From NCBI GenBank assembly GCA_040220875.1, contig JAVJVX010000009.1, positions 434,001 to 498,000 of the forward strand: DNA of 64,000 nucleotides, read 5' to 3'. Each line of letters starts with the position of its first letter. Within the stretch, counting starts at the first letter, position 1. This document shows positions 46,000 to 53,555 of this stretch, piece after piece. This DNA comes from Alphaproteobacteria bacterium. GTDB lineage: Bacteria; Pseudomonadota; Alphaproteobacteria; JAVJVX01. The notes under the pieces are model-generated. The model worked only from the letters and a program-made list of their open reading frames with translations. It did no database searches and was not told where the DNA came from. The translations under genes and the position numbers were made by a program.

Positions 46000-47076
46000 T
46001 CACTCGTCGCGGTAGGTCCGCTCCAGCCGCTCGTGCCGCTCCTGGGCCTCGATGCTCAGCGTGGCGATCGGCCGGGCCTCAAGGCGTTTCAAGCCGATGG
46101 GCTCGTCCGTCTCCTCGCAATAGCCGTAGGTGCCGTCCTCGATCCGTTGCAACGCGGCGTCGATCTTGGCGATCAGCTTGCGCTGGCGATCACGGGTACG
46201 CAGCTCGAGCGCGCGGTCCGTCTCCTGCGAGGCGCGATCGGCAATATCGGGCTCCTGAAGGCTTTCCTCCTGAAGATGCTGCAGTGTCTCGCTCGACTCT
46301 TTCAGGATATCCTCCTTCCAGGCCAGGAGCTTTTGCCGAAAATATTCACGCTGCAATTCGTTCATGAAGGGTTCACTCGCTCTGGGTCGGTAATCCGGCG
46401 GCAGAAGCGGACGGATCGTGTTTTTGGCCTCACCGTTGATGCGCCGGCGCTTCTCCATCGCCTGGCGCGCCTTGTCGCGCCTGGTCTTGGGGCTGCCGGT
46501 CCGGGGGGGCTTCTTTACGCCGGTCGTCTTGGCCGCGGTTTTCACAGAAGACGAGTGCTGGGTTTTCGGGCTGGCCGTTTTCTTCTTGGCCGCCGCCTTC
46601 GATTTGGTTGTTTTAGGCACGGGCTTTTGAACTGTCCTGGAAGAGTTGCGCAATGCTTTGCGGCCAGCGGTATCCTTCCTGACCGCCGCTTTCCTCGAAG
46701 CCGTCCTCCCTCCGGACTTCGTCTTGGTCACCCTCTTTTTCGCAGGGCTCTTCCGGGCCGCCACCTTGTGAGAGGCAGTCTTCGAACCGGCCACCCTGCT
46801 CCGGGCGGGCCGTTTCGCCGCGGTCTTGCGCTGCGCCGGCTTCTTGCCGGTCTTGTTGCCAGCCTTGTTGCCGGTCTTGTTACCGGTCTTGTTGCCAGCC
46901 TTGTTACCAGCCTTGGCCCTCGTTGTTTTGGCCGGGGTCTTCTTGGCCGGCGCCGCCTTTTTCCGGACCGCCCCTTTTCGGGGCGCGCCGGCACCGCTGG
47001 CCGTGGTCGCGGCCCTCTTGCCCCTTGTCGGGGTCTTCCGGGCGGATGCGGCCTTTTTCGGCTTGGTCTTGGGCAT
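46000..47076 (-). CDS. dksA: DksA-family RNA polymerase-binding protein with a histone-H1-like N-terminal tail
   Basis: A 358-residue protein. The last ~121 residues are a DksA domain: coiled coil (NELQREYFRQKLLAWKEDILKES) and globular domain (GTYGYCEETDEPIGLKRLEARPIATLSIEAQERHE). Only one of the four zinc-ligand Cys of E. coli DksA remains. The first ~195 residues are Lys/Ala/Thr/Pro-rich with PAKK and six AGNK/TGNK-type tetrapeptide repeats, like histone H1 tails. The ATG at 47076 is chosen: it has a GGGAGAA ribosome-binding site and lies about 30 bases after a good promoter, while a longer reading would cross that promoter. DksA links RNA polymerase to ppGpp. Its position between flgH and fliX is flagellar. 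Confidence 0.88.
   Translation of the reverse strand: MPKTKPKKAASARKTPTRGKRAATTASGAGAPRKGAVRKKAAPAKKTPAKTTRAKAGNKAGNKTGNKTGNKAGNKTGKKPAQRKTAAKRPARSRVAGSKTASHKVAARKSPAKKRVTKTKSGGRTASRKAAVRKDTAGRKALRNSSRTVQKPVPKTTKSKAAAKKKTASPKTQHSSSVKTAAKTTGVKKPPRTGSPKTRRDKARQAMEKRRRINGEAKNTIRPLLPPDYRPRASEPFMNELQREYFRQKLLAWKEDILKESSETLQHLQEESLQEPDIADRASQETDRALELRTRDRQRKLIAKIDAALQRIEDGTYGYCEETDEPIGLKRLEARPIATLSIEAQERHERLERTYRDE
46840..46911. repeat. 12-bp tandem repeat encoding (A/T)GNK in dksA
   Basis: Six in-frame 12-base units (CTTGTTGCCRGY on the plus strand, with small variations; the first unit reads CTTCTTGCCGGT) encode AGNK/TGNK tetrapeptides in the basic tail of the DksA protein. Copy number could vary between strains by slippage. 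Confidence 0.9.
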
Positions 47077-47112
47077 TTCTCCCTTGCCTTTCTCCGACTT
47101 CAGGCGGCGCGG

Positions 47113-47141
47113 AGTATATGCAGGCAGCCAGACGGGGGCAA
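47113..47141 (-). promoter_or_regulatory. Predicted sigma-70 promoter of dksA
   Basis: Minus strand: -35 TTGCCC, a 17-base spacer and -10 TATACT. Transcription would start near 47106, giving a roughly 30-base leader to the ATG at 47076. Confidence 0.6.
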
Positions 47142-47180
47142 GAACCGCCTGCCTCAAAAAATTTTTTATTTTTCAGATGC

Positions 47181-47618
47181 TTATTTGATTTTTTCGCCGG
47201 GGGTGCCGCGGACGAGCTTGGCCAGCTCCACGGCCGCGCGGAGTTCGATCTCCGATAGAATCGCAGCCAGGCGCGGGTCCGCGGGCCGGTCCCGGTTATT
47301 CTCGAGTTTCCTGGTGAGATTTTCCAGGGTGGCGCGGTCCAGCCGGCCGAGGAGAAGCCCCACCCGGATATCCTCGAGATCGCGCAGCAAATCGGCCCCG
47401 CGTTGCAGGCCGGCGGAAGCCATGTTCCCGGGGGCGCGCTCGTCATGTTGCTGCAGGGCGAGGAGGCCGTCGAGCGCACCGGGCTGGCTGACGGCCACCG
47501 GTTGGCCCGAGGAGTCCTTGGGCGAGAGATGTTCCGCGAAGGCCGACGGTGTCGGACCGGCGCGTTTGGTTTTTCGCGCCGGGGTCGATCTGGTGACTCC
47601 GGTGGGATCTATTCTCAT
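47181..47618 (-). CDS. fliX: Flagellar assembly regulator FliX
   Basis: A 145-residue protein matching FliX: the N-terminus MRIDPTGVTRSTPARKTKRAGPTPSAFAEHL, a helical middle (LLRDLEDIRVGLLLGRLDRATLENL) and the conserved end PRLAAILSEIELRAAVELAKLV. In Caulobacter FliX couples completion of the basal body to activation of FlbD and thus sigma-54 flagellar promoters, and is itself CtrA-controlled. Here a perfect CtrA box lies 108 bases upstream and sigma-54 elements precede flgI and flgF, matching that logic. It is divergent from flgI. Confidence 0.92.
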   Translation of the reverse strand: MRIDPTGVTRSTPARKTKRAGPTPSAFAEHLSPKDSSGQPVAVSQPGALDGLLALQQHDERAPGNMASAGLQRGADLLRDLEDIRVGLLLGRLDRATLENLTRKLENNRDRPADPRLAAILSEIELRAAVELAKLVRGTPGEKIK

Positions 47619-47725
47619 GCCACGCGCCCTGATTCCGGCGAATACGTCAGGGGCTGCGGGCGCGCCGGCCGGGGGCCGACCACGTCCTTGCCCGGACGCC
47701 TATCCCGCAGCCTAGGGGTCCGGAT

Positions 47726-47741
47726 TTAACAGGGCGTTAAC
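47726..47741. promoter_or_regulatory. Perfect CtrA box upstream of fliX
   Basis: TTAACAGGGCGTTAAC matches TTAA-N7-TTAAC exactly. It is centred about 115 bases before the fliX start, and in Caulobacter fliX is a class II, CtrA-dependent gene. Confidence 0.78.
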
Positions 47742-47901
47742 CCTGGGTGTCCGCGCCATCGACACCCGCGCATGGTTGCCCGGCAGAACTTGCCGACCCA
47801 CCCCGCCAGCCCGGCAGCGCTTGCCCGGTTCCCTGAGGATCCTGCACCCGAAACCTCAGGCACAAGCAAATAAAATCAATAGGTTGCTCCAGAGCCGACC
47901 G

Positions 47902-47917
47902 TGGCACGCCGTTCGCA
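47902..47917 (+). promoter_or_regulatory. Sigma-54 promoter of flgI
   Basis: TGGCACGCCGTTCGCA: -24 TGGCAC and -12 TCGCA with GG and GC 10 bases apart, one mismatch to consensus. Predicted transcription start near 47929, about 39 bases before the GTG start of flgI. Confidence 0.75.
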
Positions 47918-47967
47918 TTCCGAAAGTGGTTCGAACACCAGCAAGCGATCAGGCGGGGTCAGATCAC

Positions 47968-49119
47968 GTGTCAGTATTTTTGGGCTTTAAGAAATTCGGT
48001 TTCGGTCGGCGGTGCCTCTCGCTTCTCCTCGCGCTTGGCCTCGCCGTCTCTCACGCCGGACCGGCGGCGGCGGCCGTCTCACGCATCAAGGATATCGCCG
48101 AATTCCAGGGCGTGCGGGACAACATGCTTGTCGGCTATGGCCTCGTCGTCGGCCTCGACGGCACAGGTGACGACCTCGATGATGCCAGCTTCACTCGCCA
48201 GAGCCTCATCGGCATGCTGGAGCGGCTTGGCGTCAATACACGCGACGAGGAGCTCGATACCGATAACGTCGCCGCCGTGATCGTGACCGCCACCATGCCG
48301 CCCTTCGTCCGCCACGGCAGCCGGATCGACGTCTCGGTCAGTGCGCTGGGCAATGCCGAAAGTCTGCTCGGCGGGACTCTCCTCGTAACCCCCCTGCTGG
48401 GCGCCGATGGCGAAGTCTATGCCGTCGCCCAGGGACCCGTCGCCGTCGCGGGATTTTCCGCCGCCGGAAATGCCGGCTCGGTAACCAAGGGCGTGCCCAC
48501 CAGCGCCCGGATCGCGGGCGGCGCCATCGTCGAACGCGAGGTCGGGTTCGAGCTTGCGCAGATCGCCACTGTCCAGGTCTCGTTGCGCAACCCCGATTTC
48601 ACGACCGCCCGGCGGGTGAGTGAGGCAATCAACGAATTTCTCGAAACCAGCGCGGCCGCGGCCCTTGACCCTGGCACGATCCGGGTCGCCGTGCCCCCGC
48701 GTTACGAAGGCAATGCCGTGGCGCTGATGACCGAAATCGAGCAACTCATCGTCCAGCCCGACCAGGTCGCCCGGGTCGTGATCGACGAGAAGTCCGGGGT
48801 CATCGTCATGGGCGAACAGGTTCGGATCAGCAAGGTCGCGATCGCGCAGGGGAATCTCACGATCCGGATTACGGAAACGCCCCAGGTTTCGCAACCCAAC
48901 CCGTTCTCCAACACAGGCGAGACGATCCAGGTGCCGCGCACGGAACTCGAGGTCGACGAAGGCGAAACGCGCCAGCTCACAGTCTTCGAGGCGGGCGTGA
49001 ACCTGACGGAACTGGTCAACGGCCTCAACGCGCTCGGTGTCGGTCCGCGTGACATGATCTCGATCCTTCAAGCCATCAAGGCCGCAGGTGCGCTGCAGGC
49101 CGAAATCGAGGTGATGTGA
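47968..49119 (+). CDS. flgI: Flagellar P-ring protein FlgI
   Basis: A 383-residue periplasmic ring protein. The GTG at 47968 is chosen because a Sec signal peptide (LSLLLALGLAVSHAGPAAAA) begins about 16 residues later and because a sigma-54 promoter lies in the potential upstream extension. The mature start SRIKDIAEFQGVRDNMLVGYGLVVGLDGTGDD is diagnostic, as is the end LVNGLNALGVGPRDMISILQAIKAAGALQAEIEVM (both read in parts). It is the first gene of flgI-flgJ-flgN-flgK-flgL-fliW. Confidence 0.97.
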   Translation: MSVFLGFKKFGFGRRCLSLLLALGLAVSHAGPAAAAVSRIKDIAEFQGVRDNMLVGYGLVVGLDGTGDDLDDASFTRQSLIGMLERLGVNTRDEELDTDNVAAVIVTATMPPFVRHGSRIDVSVSALGNAESLLGGTLLVTPLLGADGEVYAVAQGPVAVAGFSAAGNAGSVTKGVPTSARIAGGAIVEREVGFELAQIATVQVSLRNPDFTTARRVSEAINEFLETSAAAALDPGTIRVAVPPRYEGNAVALMTEIEQLIVQPDQVARVVIDEKSGVIVMGEQVRISKVAIAQGNLTIRITETPQVSQPNPFSNTGETIQVPRTELEVDEGETRQLTVFEAGVNLTELVNGLNALGVGPRDMISILQAIKAAGALQAEIEVM

Positions 49120-49442
49120 TGATCGATTCCCATTTCACCGAAGCGGCGCGAATGAGCCTGGGCGATCGCAATTCACCCGAATCCATCGTGCGCCGCGCCA
49201 CCCAGACCAAGAGTGACGCACGCCAGGCGGCCGAGGAATTCGAATCCGTGTTTCTCTCGAAAATGCTCGACCAGATGTTTGCCGGAATCAAAACCGATGG
49301 ACTTTTCGGCTCCGGCCCGAGCGGAGACATCTATCGCTCGATGCTGAACCAGGAATACGGAAAGGTGATCTCGACCACTGGCGGAATAGGCATCGCCGAC
49401 CAGGTGGAGCGGGAAATTCTCAAGCTGCAGGAGTTGAACTGA
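49116..49442 (+). CDS. flgJ: Rod-binding protein, FlgJ N-terminal type
   Basis: A 108-residue single-domain rod cap: AAEEFESVFLSKMLDQMFAGIKTDGLFGSGPSGDIYRSMLNQEYGKVIS (in parts) is the rod-binding domain. The muramidase domain found in gammaproteobacterial FlgJ is absent, as is usual in alphaproteobacteria. The start is either the GTG at 49116 or the ATG at 49119; both overlap the flgI stop. Confidence 0.93.
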   Translation: MMIDSHFTEAARMSLGDRNSPESIVRRATQTKSDARQAAEEFESVFLSKMLDQMFAGIKTDGLFGSGPSGDIYRSMLNQEYGKVISTTGGIGIADQVEREILKLQELN

Positions 49443-49443
49443 C

Positions 49444-49881
49444 ATGGACCCGAACAGCCTCGCCGAAGATCTGATTGCGGTCACGAGCCGGCTCTCGGCC
49501 ATCCTGGAGCAGGAGAACAAGCTGCTCCAGGCGATGAAGCCGGCCCGGATTACCACCCTTCAGGACGACAAGGTGGCGCTGGCAAACGCCTACCAGGCGC
49601 TGATGCGCGAATTGGCCCGCGATCCGGCGCCGATCGCCCAGATGGAGCCCATCCTGCGCCAGACGGTCGAGAAGACACTGAAGCAGTTCAATGAACTCGC
49701 CAACCGCAACATGAACGCGTTGCGCGCGGCCCAGGAGGTGAACCGGCGCGTCATGGTCACAATCGTTGACGCCATAAAAAGCCAGTCGACCGGTCAGCGC
49801 GGCTACGGCAGGACCGGGCGGGCATCCGCTGGCGATGCCGGCGGAAGGCCGATTTCAGTCAGCGTGAACGAGCGTCTGTAA
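49444..49881 (+). CDS. flgN: FlgN-like flagellar export chaperone
   Basis: A 145-residue helical protein (LIAVTSRLSAILEQENKLLQAMKPARI, then LANAYQALMRELA and FNELANRNMNALRAAQEVNRRVMVTIVDAI) with the layout of FlgN, the export chaperone of FlgK and FlgL. The C-terminal ~30 residues are Gly/Arg-rich and likely disordered. It sits immediately before flgK, as in many bacteria. Confidence 0.82.
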   Translation: MDPNSLAEDLIAVTSRLSAILEQENKLLQAMKPARITTLQDDKVALANAYQALMRELARDPAPIAQMEPILRQTVEKTLKQFNELANRNMNALRAAQEVNRRVMVTIVDAIKSQSTGQRGYGRTGRASAGDAGGRPISVSVNERL

Positions 49882-49907
49882 TGGACCTCTAACGGAAAGC
49901 CACGGTC

Positions 49908-51998
49908 ATGAGCCTTACCCTAGCGCTTCAGAACGCGGTCAGCGGGCTGCAATACAGCCAGACAACGCTGAACACGATCTCGAACAACATCGCAAACGCG
50001 AATACCGAAGGCTATACCCGCAAGACGGTCGACGTGGAGGCGCGCACGCTGGCCGGCCAGGGCGCTGGCGTCAATGTCACCGGGCTGAGCCGCTCGGTCA
50101 GCCAGGGGCTCCTCTCGGATTTACGCATTCAGATTTCCGCGGTCGAGAACCTCACCTATCAGAGCGAGATTTTCGGGCGCATGCAGGACATGTTTGGCTC
50201 GTTGGCCAGCGGAAGCGATATCAGCTCGCAAATCAACGACCTCGAACAGGCGCTCGAGGTCCTGGCGACCACGCCGGAATCCGAGGACGCGCGAATTGCG
50301 GTAATCAACGAGGCCCAAAATCTGGTCAACGAACTGAACTCGATGGCGGCCAGCGTGCAGAAACTCCGGCTCGAGGCAGACCAGACTGTCGGCGCTTCCG
50401 TAACGCGCGTTAACGAGCTTCTGGGCCAGATCGACCAGTTGAACAGGCAGATCGCCGACGCCAAGGGTAACAATCGCGTCTCGGTCGAACTCGAGGATCA
50501 ACGCGACCAGGCAATGAGCGATCTGGCCAAGGAAATCGACTACAGTTTCTTCGTTCGCGATACCGGCGAGGCCGTGATTCTGACCAAGACCGGCCGGACC
50601 CTGCTGGACGGGTTCGTGCGCCCGCTATCCCATGCCACGGCCTCACAGATGGATCAGGGGCTGACGCTGGGAAGCGGGATCGACGGCATATTCCTGGGCG
50701 GTGTCGATATTACGGCCGAGATCACGGACGGCCGCATGGCCGGCGCGATCCGGATGCGCGACCAGGTGCTGCCGAATTTCGGCGCCCAGCTCGACAACCT
50801 CACGGTCACCATTCGCGACGAAATCAACGCCGTTCACAATACCGGCGCCGGCCATCCCGCCGCCTCGACCCTGACCGGTACGCGCGTCTTCGGCAACACC
50901 GCCAACGACATTTTTTCAGGTACAGGCACGGTGCGTCTCGCCCTTGTGGACCAGAACGGCAATTACGCGCCCGGCACGCCCCCCACCGATGCGGATTTCT
51001 ACGATCTGGATCTTACGGCCCTCGGCCCGGTCTCGATTGATGCGCTGGCGGCGGATATCAACGCCAATCTTACAAATATCAACGCCACCATCGTGAACGG
51101 ACAGCTTGTCCTCGAGGGCTCCGGCGGCTTCCGGGTCGCGATCGACGACCAGGGCTCCGAGGAAGTCACGACGGGCCGTAGCTTTTCGCATTACTTCGGG
51201 CTGAACGACTTCTTTGTCTCGGGCGAAGTTTATTCGGCCTACGAATCAGCCCGACAGACCGCCGCCACGACCCCCGTCGGCTCCGACGGCCAGCTCACGA
51301 TCAGCTTCGCCGGCATGACCGCTGCCGCCACCGTCAATTACACGTCGGCGACCACCCTCACGACGCTGGCAACAGACATCACGACGCAGATCGCCGCCCA
51401 GGGCGGCAACGCCACCGCCAGTGTCGTCAGTGACGGGGACGGCGTGCGTCTCGTGATTTCGGATCCGGATGGGGATGAACTGCATTTCGCGGAAACCGGC
51501 GGCGGCAGCGCGTACCGGGATCTCGGCCTCGGCACGCGGGACGACGCCATTTCAACCACAATCTCGCTCAGGAGCGATATCGCATCCAACCCGTCCCTGA
51601 TTTCGCGTGGCCGGGTCTCCAGTGCGACCCCTACTGTCGGCGGGTCCGCCATCAGTGCGGGTGACAATCGAACAGCGCTGGCGCTCGCCGCAAAGTTTTC
51701 CGAAGGCATCGTGTTTGGCACCTCGGGCGGGATCGCGACAACGAACACGACCTTCTCCGGCTTCGGTGCGACCATGGTTTCGCTCAATGCCTCGCAGGCG
51801 CAGCTCAACGACAGCACGCTCGATTTCCAGACAATAATGCGTAACGAGCTGTCCGGCAAGGTCTCGGGGCAAAGCGGTGTCAATGTCGACGAGGAGCTGG
51901 CCAATATGACGGTCTTCCAGAACGCTTATGCCGCCAACGCACGGGTCATTTCCGTGACTGCGGAACTCCTTGAAATCCTTGTCAATCTTGGCCGATAG
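49908..51998 (+). CDS. flgK: Flagellar hook-associated protein FlgK (HAP1)
   Basis: A 696-residue hook-filament junction protein. The N-terminus (SLTLALQNAVSGLQYSQTTLNTISNNIANANTEGYTRK, in parts) and the C-terminus (NVDEELANMTVFQNAYAANARVISVTAELLEILVNLGR) are the HAP1 D0/D1 helices. The long central part with Thr/Ser-rich beta segments is the exposed domain. The second gene after it, fliW, and the flagellin gene further on make it part of the late flagellar set. Confidence 0.96.
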   Translation: MSLTLALQNAVSGLQYSQTTLNTISNNIANANTEGYTRKTVDVEARTLAGQGAGVNVTGLSRSVSQGLLSDLRIQISAVENLTYQSEIFGRMQDMFGSLASGSDISSQINDLEQALEVLATTPESEDARIAVINEAQNLVNELNSMAASVQKLRLEADQTVGASVTRVNELLGQIDQLNRQIADAKGNNRVSVELEDQRDQAMSDLAKEIDYSFFVRDTGEAVILTKTGRTLLDGFVRPLSHATASQMDQGLTLGSGIDGIFLGGVDITAEITDGRMAGAIRMRDQVLPNFGAQLDNLTVTIRDEINAVHNTGAGHPAASTLTGTRVFGNTANDIFSGTGTVRLALVDQNGNYAPGTPPTDADFYDLDLTALGPVSIDALAADINANLTNINATIVNGQLVLEGSGGFRVAIDDQGSEEVTTGRSFSHYFGLNDFFVSGEVYSAYESARQTAATTPVGSDGQLTISFAGMTAAATVNYTSATTLTTLATDITTQIAAQGGNATASVVSDGDGVRLVISDPDGDELHFAETGGGSAYRDLGLGTRDDAISTTISLRSDIASNPSLISRGRVSSATPTVGGSAISAGDNRTALALAAKFSEGIVFGTSGGIATTNTTFSGFGATMVSLNASQAQLNDSTLDFQTIMRNELSGKVSGQSGVNVDEELANMTVFQNAYAANARVISVTAELLEILVNLGR

Positions 51999-52010
51999 GA
52001 GGTTCAGGAT

Positions 52011-52928
52011 ATGACCCGTATCACCGACATTGCCGCCCACGCGCAGCTTCTCTCGAACATGGCGGCCGCCCAATCGCGGATCGGCAAGCTCAACGTGCAG
52101 ATCTCCTCCGGCAAGACAGCGCAGCGCTTTCAGGGGCTGGAGTTGCAGGACACGTCGCGGCTGATCGACCTCAAGACGTCCCATCAGCGCACCGCACAGT
52201 TCCTGCGCAACATTCAGGCAGCCGACCAGCGGCTGACCTTTATGGAGAATGCGGCCAGCACGACCTTCGATGTCGCAAAGCAATTCCGCACCCAGCTCAT
52301 CAATGCCCTCAACATGGATAACGCCAGCGACCTCACGCTAGTGAGCGACGCCCGCGCCTTCCTGGAAACAGTGGCGGGGCAGCTCAACAAGACTCACGAG
52401 GGACGCTACCTGTTTTCCGGCACCCGGACGGATACCCGGCCGGTCGATATTGACGATCCCGATTTCTTCTCGGTCTTTCCGGCGATGCCGACTTCGGCAG
52501 ATACGAGTTATTTCCAGGGAGACTCCCAGAAACTCACGGTCCGCGCGGATACCGATATTTCAATCACCTACGGGGTGACGGCGGATCAGGCGGGTTTCGA
52601 GGAAATCATTCGCGCCCTCAAGCTCGTCAGTATTGCCGGGCAGCCGCCCAGCCGCGATGTGCTGGAGGAAGCACTCGGCGTGACGAATCAGGCCATTGAC
52701 GACATTCCGCGGATCGTCAGCTCCATTGGCGCCGTTCGCAAGCAGCTTCAGGACGTGGAGACAATCCATACCGACCTGCAGCTTTATCTCGAACAGGGGA
52801 TTTCAGATATCGAGAACGTCGATGTCAGCAAGGCGCTGACGCAATTGAGTCAGGAGCAGCTCACGATGGAGGCGTCCTTTTCGACGATTTCCGTGATGCG
52901 GGGTCTGACATTGACCAATTTCCTTTAA
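52011..52928 (+). CDS. flgL: Flagellar hook-associated protein FlgL (HAP3)
   Basis: A 305-residue flagellin-like junction protein. The N-terminal D0/D1 region (SNMAAAQSRIGKLNVQISSGKTAQRFQGLE) and the central GRYLFSGTRTDTRPV loop are FlgL signatures, and the C-terminal helix (LTQLSQEQLTMEASFSTISVMRGLTLTNFL) ends as FlgL and flagellin do. An AGGAGG lies 14 bases before the ATG and an AGGAT directly before it. Confidence 0.93.
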   Translation: MTRITDIAAHAQLLSNMAAAQSRIGKLNVQISSGKTAQRFQGLELQDTSRLIDLKTSHQRTAQFLRNIQAADQRLTFMENAASTTFDVAKQFRTQLINALNMDNASDLTLVSDARAFLETVAGQLNKTHEGRYLFSGTRTDTRPVDIDDPDFFSVFPAMPTSADTSYFQGDSQKLTVRADTDISITYGVTADQAGFEEIIRALKLVSIAGQPPSRDVLEEALGVTNQAIDDIPRIVSSIGAVRKQLQDVETIHTDLQLYLEQGISDIENVDVSKALTQLSQEQLTMEASFSTISVMRGLTLTNFL

Positions 52929-52962
52929 TCCCGTCCCGAGCAAAGCAAAGAGAGGACTGACC

Positions 52963-53448
52963 ATGCACGCAACCAAACTGACCCACACCGAATCGAGCGC
53001 GGCAGAACCGCCGCCCGACGGGGTGCGAATGATCGAGACGCGGTTTGGCGAGATGCCGTTCGACCCGCAAAATTCCCTGACCATGCCTCAGGGGCTGATC
53101 GGCTATTCCGATTTTCGCGAGTTCGGTCTGCTGGCCCTGCCGGATAGTGGTCTGGGTGCGATGATGCTCCTGCAAAGCCTTTCGGAGGCCAGCCTGTCCT
53201 TCATCGTGGCGCCGTACAATGCGGAAAGCGGCATGATCGACGACAAGGACCTGGCCGACGCCGCGCGGGCGCTTGGCATCGGGCGGGACGATCTGGTTGT
53301 GCTGCTGGTGGTGACCGTCCAGCGGGAGGCCGACACCATCAAGATCTACGGCAACCTGAGGGCGCCGGTCATGGTCGACAACGAGCACCACATCGCCCGG
53401 CAATACGTTCTCCCGAACCCGAAATATCCGGTTCGCTACGAGTTCTAG
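52963..53448 (+). CDS. fliW: Flagellar assembly factor FliW (CsrA antagonist)
   Basis: A 161-residue protein with a ~22-residue polar N-terminal extension before the FliW fold. The hallmark segments are FGEMPFDPQNSLTMPQGLIGYSDFREFGLL, MMLLQSLSEASLSFIVAPYNAE, DDLVVLLVVTVQ and NLRAPVMVDNEHHIARQYVLPNPKYPVRYEF (read in parts). FliW binds CsrA and lifts its repression of flagellin translation; flagellin in turn sequesters FliW. Order flgN-flgK-flgL-fliW is the Bacillus order. A GAGAGGA ribosome-binding site precedes the ATG. FliW is not usually emphasised in alphaproteobacteria, where FlbT and FlaF act on flagellin; neither of those is in this window. Confidence 0.9.
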   Translation: MHATKLTHTESSAAEPPPDGVRMIETRFGEMPFDPQNSLTMPQGLIGYSDFREFGLLALPDSGLGAMMLLQSLSEASLSFIVAPYNAESGMIDDKDLADAARALGIGRDDLVVLLVVTVQREADTIKIYGNLRAPVMVDNEHHIARQYVLPNPKYPVRYEF

Positions 53449-53468
53449 GCCGGCCGGACGCTGCCGCC

Positions 53469-53484
53469 TTAAGTGAAGATTAAC
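53469..53484. promoter_or_regulatory. Perfect CtrA box upstream of the glycosylation island
   Basis: TTAAGTGAAGATTAAC matches TTAA-N7-TTAAC exactly. It lies in the 107-base gap between fliW and the rfbF gene, about 72 bases before the latter. Confidence 0.72.
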
Positions 53485-53555
53485 CCTGTTGGGACCATAG
53501 TTCGGCAACCGGAAAATGGCCGAAACCGGGCCGACAGGGGGTTCAGGAAAGCACC

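Larger units (their letters stand above)
47619..47967. promoter_or_regulatory. fliX-flgI divergent regulatory region (349 bases)
   Basis: This stretch has no gene. It holds a perfect CtrA box (47726-47741) facing fliX and a sigma-54 element (47902-47917) facing flgI, both listed separately. Some in-frame extension of flgI through this region is possible, but it would be a Pro/Arg-rich peptide lacking a signal. Confidence 0.7.

Noticed and set aside
46033-47715. A 560-codon plus-strand frame opposite dksA and fliX with long Leu/Ala-rich runs
   Set aside because: It is the complement of the Lys-rich DksA tail; the hydrophobic look comes from the reverse complement of Lys/Ala codons.
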